Origin: 0-14-3-00-62-12 sp034440555
GTDB lineage: Bacteria > Pseudomonadota > Gammaproteobacteria > Xanthomonadales > Ahniellaceae
Reading direction: 5' to 3'
Assembly (NCBI GenBank): GCA_034440555.1
Contig: JAWXCG010000119.1
Coordinates: 1-64,000 of the forward strand
DNA length: 64,000 nucleotides
Shown here: positions 8,342-16,081 of the stretch, one piece after another
How the letters are laid out: each line of letters starts with the position of its first letter
How positions within the stretch are numbered: position 1 is the stretch's first letter
Made by a program: the position numbers and the translations under genes
Notes under the pieces: model-generated
Databases searched by the model: none
Told to the model about the DNA's origin: nothing
What the model saw: the letters and a program-made list of their open reading frames with translations, nothing else

Positions 8342-9540
8342 CGCCTGACTCCGAAATGACCCGCGTTGATGATCTGCAGCAACACGCCGCGGTCTGTTGC
8401 CGCCAGCCGCGCCCATGCCTTGGTATCCAATTGCTCAGGCTGGCCCAGCAGATGGTACAGGCGAGCGGAGACCGCGAAGCGGTCGCCAGCGAAGAACACG
8501 CGGTAAGTCTGCCCACATCTGGAAGCCGCCATTCGCGAGAACGGATGACGGGTCAGATACGCGTTTCGCTTCAGTTGCTGCTCAAGGCCGGATTCGGTCA
8601 GGCGCCGCGCCGCGGGCGCTGGCGTTTGCGCATTGCGATAGCGCGACATGAACCCGCCAAACCAGTCGCCCAGCTGTTCGTCATTCATTGTGCGTAGCGC
8701 CGAAATGGCGATCTTCAATCGTTGCAGGTCGCTGGCGTCTATCAGGTATGGATCGGCACGCGGCATCACATCGGGATCGGTATAGCGCTGTTCCTCAGGC
8801 ATGTCGCTGACCAGGCTTTCTGCCAGATCCAGGATCAGCTCGCCCGACGATGGCGCGCGCATACCCAGTGAAATGGTCATGCACTCGTCGAGAGCAACGC
8901 CGTGATGCGGAACGCCCGGAGGCAGGTACAGCACATCACCGGGTGCCAGAATCCACTCATCCGAGGGTTCGAAATTGCTCAACAGCTTCAGCGCGACATT
9001 GTCTCGAACGCCGAGTGGCGGATTCGGGCGTCGATCAATTTGCCAGCGCCTGTGGCCGCGACCTTGCACCAGAAACACGTCGTACTGGTCGACATGCGCG
9101 CCGACCGAACCGCCCTTTACCGCATAAGAAATCATGATGTCATCGAGACGCCAGTTCGGCAGAAAACTCACGTATCGGTAAAGTGCGGCAACATCGGCGT
9201 CCCACTTGTCGACGTCTTGAATCAGCAGCGTCCAGTGGCTCTTTGGCAGTTTGTTGAATCTGCTTTCGGCGAGCGGGCCGGTTTCGACGCGCCATCGATC
9301 AGTTTTCGGGCTGTGCACAATCAGTCGCGACAATGCCATCGGTTCGCAAGCCAGACCAGCGAAGTCGTTGGCGGCGATCGGACAGGAGAAATCGCTGCCA
9401 AAACCGCCGCGGATCAGCAGCGGTTGCTTTTGCCAATAGTCGCGAAGGAACTTCGCCACCGGCATGCCCAGTGGCTTGCTCGCAGTGGCCTGCACTTCGA
9501 CCGGTGGCAAGATCGCTGTGGCTGTAGATTTTGTGCGCAT
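8338..9540 (-). CDS. roxA: Ribosomal oxygenase RoxA/YcfD-type (50S ribosomal protein L16 arginine hydroxylase)
   Basis: A 2-oxoglutarate/Fe(II) oxygenase with JmjC fold; E. coli YcfD hydroxylates an arginine of ribosomal protein L16. The 400 residues contain the N-terminal DYWQKQPLLIRGGF of the family, then the double-stranded beta-helix with iron ligands H149 and D151 in GAHVDQYDVFLVQG and a distal histidine at H212 in PPGVPHHG. The C-terminal winged-helix dimerisation region follows (residues about 270-400). It begins 2 bp after purB and its stop overlaps the GNAT start by 4 nt, so purB-roxA-GNAT reads as one operon. The substrate is assigned by family, not by anything unique in the sequence. 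Confidence 0.92.
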   Translation of the reverse strand: MRTKSTATAILPPVEVQATASKPLGMPVAKFLRDYWQKQPLLIRGGFGSDFSCPIAANDFAGLACEPMALSRLIVHSPKTDRWRVETGPLAESRFNKLPKSHWTLLIQDVDKWDADVAALYRYVSFLPNWRLDDIMISYAVKGGSVGAHVDQYDVFLVQGRGHRRWQIDRRPNPPLGVRDNVALKLLSNFEPSDEWILAPGDVLYLPPGVPHHGVALDECMTISLGMRAPSSGELILDLAESLVSDMPEEQRYTDPDVMPRADPYLIDASDLQRLKIAISALRTMNDEQLGDWFGGFMSRYRNAQTPAPAARRLTESGLEQQLKRNAYLTRHPFSRMAASRCGQTYRVFFAGDRFAVSARLYHLLGQPEQLDTKAWARLAATDRGVLLQIINAGHFGVRR

Positions 9541-9542
9541 CG

Positions 9543-10910
9543 TCAGACCGCGTGTGCCAGCGATGCAGCGAGGCCGATATAGGTCGCCGGGGTCAATTTC
9601 AACAAACGCTGCTTGGCATCTTCGGGAAGATCCAGTCCCCCGATGAAGTCTTGCAGTGACTGTTGACTGATGCCCTGGCCACGAGTGAGCGCCTTGAGCT
9701 GCTCGTAAGGCTCGGGCAAGCCGTGGCGGCGCATCACCGTCTGCACGGCTTCTGCCAGGACTTCCCAGTTGGCCTCCAGGTCCTGGTTCAGCCGCGCGCT
9801 GTTCACGCTGAGCTTGAGCAGGCCGCGGCTCAACGAATCCAATGCGATCAGGCCGTGGCCGAAGGCGACGCCGAGCGCGCGCAGAACCGTTGAATCGGTC
9901 AAGTCGCGTTGCCAGCGCGAAATCGGCAGCTTCTCGCTGAAATGCCCGAGCAATGCGTTGGCGATGCCGAAATTGCCCTCGGCATTTTCGAAATCAATCG
10001 GATTGACCTTGTGCGGCATGGTCGACGAACCGACTTCGCCCGGCTTGAGCGTCTGCTTGAAATAGCCAAGCGACACGTAGCCCCAAAGATCACGGCAGAA
10101 GTCGATCAGGATCGTATTGATGCGACGCATGATGTCGCAGACTTCTGCAATGCCATCATGCGGTTCGATTTGCGTTGTGTGCGCGTTGAAGCTCAAGCCG
10201 AGGTCTTCTACAAAACGCTGCGCGAACAATGGCCAGTCGACCTCCGGATAAGCGATGGCATGAGCGTTGTAGTTTCCCACTGCACCATTGATCTTGCCCG
10301 GCGACTGCCACACCTCGAGCTGGCGCAACTGCCGATCGAGTCGCGCGGCGACGTTTGCAATCTCTTTGCCGAGCGTGGTCGGGCTGGCGCTTTGCCCGTG
10401 GGTGCGGGCAAGCATTGGCTGCGCGGCATGCTCGTGTGCCAGCGCCTGCAGCGCGCTGAGCAACGTTTGCAGTGCAGGTTGCATGACTTCGGATCGTGCG
10501 CGACTCAGCATCAACGCGTAGCTCAGATTGTTGATGTCTTCGCTGGTACAGGCAAAGTGGATGAACTCGCTGTGCACGGCCAATTCGGGATCGTCGACGA
10601 TGCGTTCCTTGAGGAAATACTCCACCGCTTTGACGTCGTGATTGGTCGTGGACTCGATCGCCTTTACCCGCTCGGCGTCGTCAATCGAAAACGTCGCCAC
10701 GATGTTGCGCAGGCGAAGCTGTGCCGTAGCGGGGAAAATGGGCACTTCGTCGATGCGCGGTTCGTTGGACAGTGCCAGCAACCACTCCACCTCAACGTGC
10801 AGGCGATTCTGGATCAGCCCGAACTCGCTGAAATAGGCGCGCAGTGGGTCAGCTTTGCGCGCGTATCGCCCATCCAGCGGCGAAAGTGCAGTAAGCGGGG
10901 TTGAGGGCAT
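9543..10910 (-). CDS. purB: Adenylosuccinate lyase
   Basis: Catalyses two fumarate-releasing steps of purine biosynthesis (SAICAR to AICAR, adenylosuccinate to AMP). The 455-residue protein carries the fumarase/aspartase superfamily signature EVGSSTMPHKVNPIDFENAEGN, the active-site segment ARTHGQSASPTT and the N-terminal SPLDGRYARK that marks the long gammaproteobacterial PurB type. Start ATG at 10910 has GGAG 7 nt upstream; a longer frame to 10967 lacks family similarity. It is the first gene of a purB-roxA-GNAT operon and is divergent from fumC, with 92 bp between the two start codons that must hold both promoters. Confidence 0.96.
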   Translation of the reverse strand: MPSTPLTALSPLDGRYARKADPLRAYFSEFGLIQNRLHVEVEWLLALSNEPRIDEVPIFPATAQLRLRNIVATFSIDDAERVKAIESTTNHDVKAVEYFLKERIVDDPELAVHSEFIHFACTSEDINNLSYALMLSRARSEVMQPALQTLLSALQALAHEHAAQPMLARTHGQSASPTTLGKEIANVAARLDRQLRQLEVWQSPGKINGAVGNYNAHAIAYPEVDWPLFAQRFVEDLGLSFNAHTTQIEPHDGIAEVCDIMRRINTILIDFCRDLWGYVSLGYFKQTLKPGEVGSSTMPHKVNPIDFENAEGNFGIANALLGHFSEKLPISRWQRDLTDSTVLRALGVAFGHGLIALDSLSRGLLKLSVNSARLNQDLEANWEVLAEAVQTVMRRHGLPEPYEQLKALTRGQGISQQSLQDFIGGLDLPEDAKQRLLKLTPATYIGLAASLAHAV

Positions 10911-11002
10911 GAAAGACTCCAGGCAATGTGCCCAGTTTAGCTGCTCCGTAGCTGCCGGGTCAGGCATAGCGGCGTATGCTTGGCGCGAATGCAGAGGTCA
11001 TC

Positions 11003-12403
11003 ATGAAATCGACACGCAGCGAACGCGACAGCATGGGTGAGATGCAGGTGCCGGCGGATGCGCTTTACGGTGCACAGACTGCGCGTGCGATCCAGAATTT
11101 CAGAATATCCGGCATACCAATGCCCAGGGGCTTCATCGCTGCCTTGGGTCTGCTAAAGGCGACTTGTGCTGAGGCCAATGTCGATCTGGGCGCGATGGAG
11201 CCCAAGGTCGGGCACGCTATTGGCGACGCGTCGCTACAGGTTGCGCGGGGCGCATTCGACGTGCATTTTCCGATCGATGTATTCCAGACTGGCTCTGGCA
11301 CCAGTTCAAACATGAATGCGAACGAGGTGATCGCGCATCTGGCTGCGGCCGCGGCCGGACGCGCGGTGCATCCCAACGATGATGTCAACATGGGACAAAG
11401 TTCGAACGACGTCATTCCCAGTGCCATTCATGTCGCCGCCTGTCTGGCCTGCCATGAAAATCTGCTTCCGGCGCTGCGCAGCTTGAAGGCCGCGATTGAT
11501 CGACGCGCGCGCGAACTTGCGCGCGTACCCAAGACCGGGCGAACGCATCTGATGGATGCGATGCCGCTGACTCTGGGTCAGGAACTTGGCGCCTGGGCGG
11601 CGCAGATCGCGGCGTGCATTGAGCGGATCAATTCTGGCCTGCAGCGACTGTGCGAGCTGCCCATTGGCGGTACGGCGGTCGGCACCGGCGTCAATGCACA
11701 TCCGGAGTTTGCTGCGCATGTAGTAAGCCATCTATCAAGAACAACCGGGTTCACATTCAAATCAGCGGCAAACAAGTTCGCGCACATGGCGTCGCAGGAC
11801 GCTGCGGTGGAAATGTCAGGTCAGTTGCGGGTGCTGGCCTGCGCCTTGACGAAAATCGCCAACGACTTGCGCTGGATGAACTCTGGGCCGCTCGCTGGTC
11901 TCGGCGAGATCGAACTCCCGGCACTGCAACCTGGATCGTCAATCATGCCGGGTAAGGTCAATCCCGTCATTCCCGAATCTGTAGCCATGGTCTGCGCCCA
12001 GGTCATCGGCAATGACCTGACCATCACCGTCGCAGGTCAGAGTGGCAACTTTCAGCTCAATGTGATGCTGCCGGTGATCGCGCTGAACCTATTGCAATCG
12101 ATCGAGATTCTGTCCAACGCGTCGTCAGCATTGGCTGACCAGGCGATCGCTGGATTCACCGTCAACCGGCAACGCATCGCCGAAAACCTGGCCCGTAACC
12201 CGGTGCTGATTACTGCGCTGAACAGTCTGATTGGCTATGAGCAGGGCGCGGCAATCGTGAAACAGGCCTATCGCGAAAAGCGCGCTGTCATCGACGTGGC
12301 GCGCGAAGTCACCGGTCTTGCGGAAGCGGTGTTGCAACACGCGCTGGATCCCATGCGGTTGACCGGCGCAGATGATGCCGACGTCGATTCGAAGGTGCCC
12401 TGA
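11003..12403 (+). CDS. fumC: Fumarate hydratase class II
   Basis: Iron-independent fumarase interconverting fumarate and malate in the TCA cycle. The 466 residues show the N-terminal ERDSMGEMQVPADALYGAQT, the SGTSSNMNANE substrate-site segment, TGRTHLMDAMPLTLGQE with the catalytic histidine, and the superfamily signature GSSIMPGKVNPV. The start at 11003 is preceded by AGAGG; an upstream in-frame codon at 10976 precedes the family start and was rejected. It is divergently arranged from purB, a second fumarate-producing enzyme, so the pair is metabolically coherent. A GC hairpin at 12508-12525 may end its transcript. Confidence 0.96.
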   Translation: MKSTRSERDSMGEMQVPADALYGAQTARAIQNFRISGIPMPRGFIAALGLLKATCAEANVDLGAMEPKVGHAIGDASLQVARGAFDVHFPIDVFQTGSGTSSNMNANEVIAHLAAAAAGRAVHPNDDVNMGQSSNDVIPSAIHVAACLACHENLLPALRSLKAAIDRRARELARVPKTGRTHLMDAMPLTLGQELGAWAAQIAACIERINSGLQRLCELPIGGTAVGTGVNAHPEFAAHVVSHLSRTTGFTFKSAANKFAHMASQDAAVEMSGQLRVLACALTKIANDLRWMNSGPLAGLGEIELPALQPGSSIMPGKVNPVIPESVAMVCAQVIGNDLTITVAGQSGNFQLNVMLPVIALNLLQSIEILSNASSALADQAIAGFTVNRQRIAENLARNPVLITALNSLIGYEQGAAIVKQAYREKRAVIDVAREVTGLAEAVLQHALDPMRLTGADDADVDSKVP

Positions 12404-12507
12404 CTAGTGCTGAACTTCCTCGAAACGAATTGCGCCTCAGTACCTTTGTACGACACGCCGCTGATCGTCTTGTTGAGGATCGACGCCAGTCAGGAGGATG
12501 GCTGCAG

Positions 12508-12525
12508 GAGCGGGGTAGCCCGCTC
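12508..12525 (+). terminator. Candidate hairpin terminator after fumC
   Basis: A perfect 7-bp stem GAGCGGG / CCCGCTC with the 4-nt loop GTAG, followed by GTTATTG. It lies in the 191-bp gap between the convergent ends of fumC and the ABC permease gene. The T tract is poor, so intrinsic termination is only a possibility. Because a stem reads on both strands it could serve either gene. Confidence 0.4.
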
Positions 12526-12594
12526 GTTATTGCCATGCGTCTGTAGGTCTAGACATGTACCGGAGCAAGCCCCGGCTGTTGCCTCGCGCCAAGT

Positions 12595-13575
12595 TCAGTC
12601 AGCGATTTCACGATAGCGCCGTAGATACACTGCGCCCGCGATCATCGCCGCACCAACAGCCACACCGATCCACAGGTTGCTCGAGGTCAGGGCATCGCCG
12701 AGTGCAGAAAAGGTGAACAGTTCGGTCGGCATGTGATCAGAATTGAATTTGTATCCAATTCCATTGCTGCCTGGGTCCCATGAGTACGGCAACACGCTGC
12801 CCAATACACGCGGGATCACGTGAAACCACATCCAACTCTCAGGAATGCGCAGGTTGGTCAGCATGTCGGCCCAGGACAGCAGGGCGCCGCTGACGAGTGG
12901 TACCGATACCGCCCAGATAAACGGTTTGCTGCGCGCCCAGCTGGAAACCAGCAATAGCCAGCCATAAGTAGGCACTGCCCAGAGCGCGTTGACCGGGATC
13001 GCTGCCAGCATGCAGATCCACATGCGCAGCGGATGCACATGCTCGGATATTCCGGGCGACCACAGCAGCTTGAAGCCATTGACGCCGTGGAACGAGAGCC
13101 AGCCACTGATCATCAACAGCATGATCAGGTGGAAGACGATGCCGGCGACCCAGGCGATCATCGGCGCCAGAAAGGCGGCGGAGAACAGCTTGGAGCCAAC
13201 GGTCTGAATATCGGACACTGGCATCGATTTCCAGAACAGGATCGAGCGATCTCGGCGGTCGTCGTACAGTGCGGCAATCAGATAGAAGAACAGCACAATC
13301 CCGAGTACCACTTGCACCACCAGCGCCATCATCGACAGACCCATATTGATGCCTTGGGCGACCTGAACCAGTTGCTCGGGCTTGAGGCCGTTCACCAACT
13401 GGGCCAGCGGAACATTCATCACTCGAAAGTCATTTCCGTCAACGTGTGCTTCGCCGGTGAGAATGCCCATCAACGTGAACACGACGAACAATCCGACCAC
13501 TACAAAGGGCGCCCACAAAAAACCGCCGCGGTTTTCCCAGAATTCGCGCTTGATCAGTGTGACGAAGGTTTTCAT
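12595..13575 (-). CDS. ABC-2-type transporter permease of a YtrA-regulated operon
   Basis: A 326-residue integral membrane protein with about six membrane helices (first around FLWAPFVVVGLFVVFTLMGI, last around LWIGVAVGAAMIAGAVYL). The N-terminal KTFVTLIKREFWENRGGFLW and the DDRRDRSILFWKSMPVSD loop after the second helix are typical of ABC-2 permeases paired with short ABC ATPases in YtrA-type operons. Its ATG overlaps the ATPase stop by 4 nt, so the two are translated together and presumably form one exporter. The substrate cannot be read from sequence; relatives are linked to envelope stress or antibiotic response, which is family context only. Confidence 0.88.
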   Translation of the reverse strand: MKTFVTLIKREFWENRGGFLWAPFVVVGLFVVFTLMGILTGEAHVDGNDFRVMNVPLAQLVNGLKPEQLVQVAQGINMGLSMMALVVQVVLGIVLFFYLIAALYDDRRDRSILFWKSMPVSDIQTVGSKLFSAAFLAPMIAWVAGIVFHLIMLLMISGWLSFHGVNGFKLLWSPGISEHVHPLRMWICMLAAIPVNALWAVPTYGWLLLVSSWARSKPFIWAVSVPLVSGALLSWADMLTNLRIPESWMWFHVIPRVLGSVLPYSWDPGSNGIGYKFNSDHMPTELFTFSALGDALTSSNLWIGVAVGAAMIAGAVYLRRYREIAD

Positions 13576-14459
13576 GTGTAGGCTCCTTGCATGGTCGCGA
13601 CGAAGATGTCGGCGATACCGGGTTTGCGGGTTTCGCCCAGCGCTTGCGCTTGATCATTGCCGAGCCCGTCGAACAGAAAAATCGATTTGCCAAATACCTG
13701 ACGCTCGGTCAGTGGTTTCAGAGCCAAGGCCTGCTCGCGCTTTTCGGGTGCGACCATCACTTCGGTAAATCGCTCGCCGACTTCGTCCATCGTCGCTGCG
13801 AGTGAGATACGGCCATCCTTGATGAACATGACATCAGTCAAAATGTGTTCGATTTCCTCGACCTGATGAGTAGTGATGAGGATGGTTTTTTCTTGATCGA
13901 AGTAGTCGTTCAATAAGGTCTGGTAGAACTCTTTGCGATACAGGATGTCCAGACCCAATGTCGGCTCATCAAGTACCAGCACCTTCGCGTCGATCGCCAT
14001 AACCAATGCCAAATGCAACTGCGCCACCATGCCCTTGGACAGTTGCCGCACTTTCATCTGTGGGCCGATCTTGGTGCGTGAAAGAAAGTGCTGGCACTTT
14101 TCGCGCGAGAATTTCGGATGCACGCCCTCGACGAAATCAATCGCTTCGCGGACTCGAATCCATCGCGGCAGTACTGCGACGTCGGCGATGAAACACACTT
14201 GGTTCATCAGTTCGTGGCGTTGACTGTGCGGATCGAGACCGAGCACCCTGAGCTCGCCTTCGAATGTGGTGAGACCGAGCATGGCTTTGAGCGCCGTGGT
14301 CTTTCCGGCGCCATTGGGGCCGATCAGACCGACGATGCGGCCGGCGTCAATTTGGAAGTCACAACCCTTCAGTGCTTCAAAAGCGCCGTAGCGTTTGCGC
14401 AGATTTCTCGCTTGGATGACCGGCGCGCTGTCGACAGGGGTCTGGATAACGGTGCTCAT
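13572..14459 (-). CDS. ABC transporter ATP-binding protein (YtrB-like)
   Basis: The 295-residue nucleotide-binding subunit of the exporter. Walker A is GPNGAGKTTALK, the signature loop is the variant LSKGMVAQL in place of LSGGQ, Walker B is VLVLDEPTLGLD, and the H-loop is ITTHQVEEIEHI. The C-terminal extension of about 70 residues beyond the ATPase core is typical of ABC-2 ATPases. The start codon shares one base with the stop of the GntR regulator gene, and the stop overlaps the permease start by 4 nt, giving a tightly coupled regulator-ATPase-permease cassette. Confidence 0.92.
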   Translation of the reverse strand: MSTVIQTPVDSAPVIQARNLRKRYGAFEALKGCDFQIDAGRIVGLIGPNGAGKTTALKAMLGLTTFEGELRVLGLDPHSQRHELMNQVCFIADVAVLPRWIRVREAIDFVEGVHPKFSREKCQHFLSRTKIGPQMKVRQLSKGMVAQLHLALVMAIDAKVLVLDEPTLGLDILYRKEFYQTLLNDYFDQEKTILITTHQVEEIEHILTDVMFIKDGRISLAATMDEVGERFTEVMVAPEKREQALALKPLTERQVFGKSIFLFDGLGNDQAQALGETRKPGIADIFVATMQGAYT

Positions 14460-14845
14460 CAGTTCTTGCTCTCCACTGTGGAATCCATTTCAGTACCTGT
14501 TTCGTTATAGAGTTCTTTTAGTTCCAACCCCAGGCGACGCAGGCGCTCGCGTAGCGGCGGCCATTCGTCACGGATGAAACGTTCGCGTTCGCTCTGCAGC
14601 AGCTGCGCGCGGGCACCTTCGTTGACGTACATGCCAAGCCCGCGTCGCTTTTCCACCAAGCTCTCGTCAACCAGCTCCTGGTAGGCCTTGGAAACGGTAA
14701 TGGGATTCAGCTGAAAATCTGCCGAAACCTGGCGCACCGAGGGCAGGGCATCGCCTTCCTTAAGCGCTCCATCCAGAATCATCGCCTTGATGTGTTCGCG
14801 CAGTTGCCGATAAATTGGCGCGCCGTCGGTCCAGTTCATACTCAT
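14459..14845 (-). CDS. GntR-family transcriptional regulator, YtrA subfamily
   Basis: A 128-residue regulator with an N-terminal winged helix-turn-helix (PIYRQLREHIKAMILDGALK, LPSVRQVSADFQLNPITVSKAYQEL, EKRRGLGMYV) and a short C-terminal helix pair instead of a large ligand domain. That is the mark of the YtrA subfamily, which usually represses its own operon with an ABC exporter. It lies between a small secreted-protein gene upstream (4-bp gap) and the ATPase gene downstream. The inverted repeat at 15134-15157, over the promoter, is the probable operator. The signal that releases repression is unknown. Confidence 0.92.
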   Translation of the reverse strand: MSMNWTDGAPIYRQLREHIKAMILDGALKEGDALPSVRQVSADFQLNPITVSKAYQELVDESLVEKRRGLGMYVNEGARAQLLQSERERFIRDEWPPLRERLRRLGLELKELYNETGTEMDSTVESKN

Positions 14846-14849
14846 GCAA

Positions 14850-15110
14850 TCAGTCCTTGATTCGGATCGGCAGTCGGCCGAAGCGGTAGTAGGGCATCTT
14901 CAAATCGATGCGGGCCGCGCGGCGCAGGCGTTCCTTGCCAATGGGTCGCGCTAGGGATTGCGTCTTGGAAGTTGGCTCCGGCAGCGTTGCCTGGCTTTGA
15001 ACGGTCGTTGTGACCTTCAGTTCGGACGGGGTCACAGGATTGGCGTTCTGAGCCGGATTGGCGATTGCCATGAACAGGAGCATCATCAAAAGTCCGCCGA
15101 GGTGATTCAT
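14850..15110 (-). CDS. Short secreted protein leading the YtrA-type operon, function unknown
   Basis: An 86-residue protein beginning MNHLGGLLMMLLFMAIANPAQNA, a signal peptide likely cut near residue 23. The mature part is short, Thr/Gln/Pro-rich then basic (RPIGKERLRRAARIDLKMPYY), with no cysteine and no recognisable domain. It is the first gene after the operator/promoter at 15134-15174 and ends 4 bp before the GntR gene, so it is regulated together with the ABC exporter. I see no known family. Confidence 0.6.
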   Translation of the reverse strand: MNHLGGLLMMLLFMAIANPAQNANPVTPSELKVTTTVQSQATLPEPTSKTQSLARPIGKERLRRAARIDLKMPYYRFGRLPIRIKD

Positions 15111-15133
15111 GTTGTACTCAGTGTTGCCGGGGT

Positions 15134-15157
15134 GGTGTTGTAGGTAACTATAACACC
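15134..15157 (-). promoter_or_regulatory. Predicted operator of the YtrA-type regulator
   Basis: An inverted repeat of two 10-bp arms, GGTGTTGTAG and CTATAACACC, separated by GTAA, with 9 of 10 positions paired. It overlaps the -10 element of the promoter for the secreted protein-GntR-ABC operon. Position, symmetry and the presence of a GntR gene in the operon argue for autoregulation. Binding itself is inferred. Confidence 0.7.
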
Positions 15158-15174
15158 ATGTTTCGCCACGTCAA
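15147..15174 (-). promoter_or_regulatory. Sigma-70-type promoter of the YtrA/ABC operon
   Basis: Read on the minus strand: TTGACG (15169-15174), a 16-bp spacer, then TATAGT (15147-15152). The -10 lies inside the operator arm, so a bound repressor would block it. The first gene of the operon starts about 37 bp downstream at 15110. Confidence 0.6.
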
Positions 15175-15291
15175 GCACTTATAACAACAGAACTTCATCA
15201 CTGATGACGCTGCCAGGCGAGCATGCACTGCATCTGCACGCCGGCGCTGTCAGTATTTTGCCCAGCAAAGTGAAATTACAGGAGAGAAAAA

Positions 15292-15828
15292 ATGCGTACA
15301 TTGTTGATTCTGTTGCTTTTCGCGTCTTCACAAACGATGGCGTGCAGCGCGTTGTTGAGTCACGAATTTCGGCCCCTCGCCGGCAAGACGCCGGATTCAC
15401 TGTGCCGGCGATTCGAAGGGCAAGTTGTCTTGATCGTCAACACCGCGAGCAAATGCGGCTTTACACCACAGTACGAGGGACTGGAAGCCTTGCATGCCAA
15501 ATACAAAGAGCGGGGATTTTCGGTTGTAGGGTTTCCTTCCAATGATTTTCTCGGACAGGAACCCGGCAGCGAAGATGAGATCAAGAAATTTTGCACGCTC
15601 ACCTACGGCGTGAAGTTTCCAATGTTGGAAAAAACATCGGTGAAGGGTGACAACGCTCATCCGATGTTCAAACAGCTAGCGGCCGCAACGGGCCAGGAGC
15701 CAGGTTGGAATTTCCACAAGTACTTGGTGGGTCGCGACGGCAAAGTGGTAAAGAGTTTCGGCAGCCGTACCAAGCCAGATGATGCTGATCTGACAGCCGA
15801 GATCGAGCGTCTGATCGCACAGAAGTAA
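15292..15828 (+). CDS. Exported glutathione peroxidase-family thiol peroxidase
   Basis: Reduces hydrogen or lipid peroxides. The 178 residues start with a signal peptide (MRTLLILLLFASSQTMA), so the enzyme probably acts in the periplasm. The catalytic tetrad is visible: C55 in TASKCGFT, Q89 in FLGQEP, W139 and N140 in GWNFHKYL. C101 in KKFC is where thioredoxin-dependent two-cysteine members have the resolving cysteine, so the reductant may be thioredoxin-like rather than glutathione (inference). The residue before NDF is serine where many relatives have cysteine. GGAG lies 7 nt before the ATG. It stands alone, downstream of the divergent YtrA operon. Confidence 0.9.
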   Translation: MRTLLILLLFASSQTMACSALLSHEFRPLAGKTPDSLCRRFEGQVVLIVNTASKCGFTPQYEGLEALHAKYKERGFSVVGFPSNDFLGQEPGSEDEIKKFCTLTYGVKFPMLEKTSVKGDNAHPMFKQLAAATGQEPGWNFHKYLVGRDGKVVKSFGSRTKPDDADLTAEIERLIAQK

Positions 15829-15911
15829 CTGTGCGGCAATGCGAGGTGGCATCGATGCGCGCGGTGTCCAGGCACCGCATGCAAATTGGGTAGGGCCCAG
15901 GCCAGCCCTAA

Positions 15912-16081
15912 GGAAGGTCTGAATAAGTCACCACTTCGTCTTCGCCACACTGCTTACTGCTTGCCAAACCCCATCTCTCAACAGCGAGCTGGTCGCTCTC
16001 AACAACGGAGCTGGTCAACCTGCTGTTTTTCGCCCCCTGACTCAGGGGGCTATCGCGGCTCCGGACTTGTTCAGAGGTTCG
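15912..16081 (+). mobile_element. IS5-type MITE, copy 2 (two 22-bp units), abutting the lptB stop codon
   Basis: A 170-bp element with ends GGAAGGTCTGAATAAGTC and (other strand) CGAACCTCTGAACAAGTC. It is flanked by a perfect CTAA duplication at 15908-15911 and 16082-16085. Two tandem units, at 15975-15995 (21 bp) and 15996-16017 (22 bp), share CTCTCAACA..GGAGCTGGTC. The palindrome GCCCCCTGA-C-TCAGGGGGC follows. The right duplication contains the TAG stop of lptB, so insertion left the protein unchanged. Confidence 0.88.
15975..16017 (+). repeat. Two tandem 22-bp units inside MITE copy 2
   Basis: Units at 15975-15995 (one base short) and 15996-16017, homologous to the single unit at 27193-27214 and the three units at 44882-44947. 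There is no spacer between units. Confidence 0.85.

Noticed and set aside
12404..12594. Possible small gene between fumC and the ABC permease
   Set aside because: Short frames only, none with a ribosome-binding site or motif; the interval is better explained by a terminator hairpin.
15292..15360. Glutathione peroxidase as a lipoprotein (cysteine after TMA)
   Set aside because: The residues before the cysteine do not form a proper lipobox (no Leu/Val/Ile at -3), so a soluble periplasmic protein is the simpler reading.
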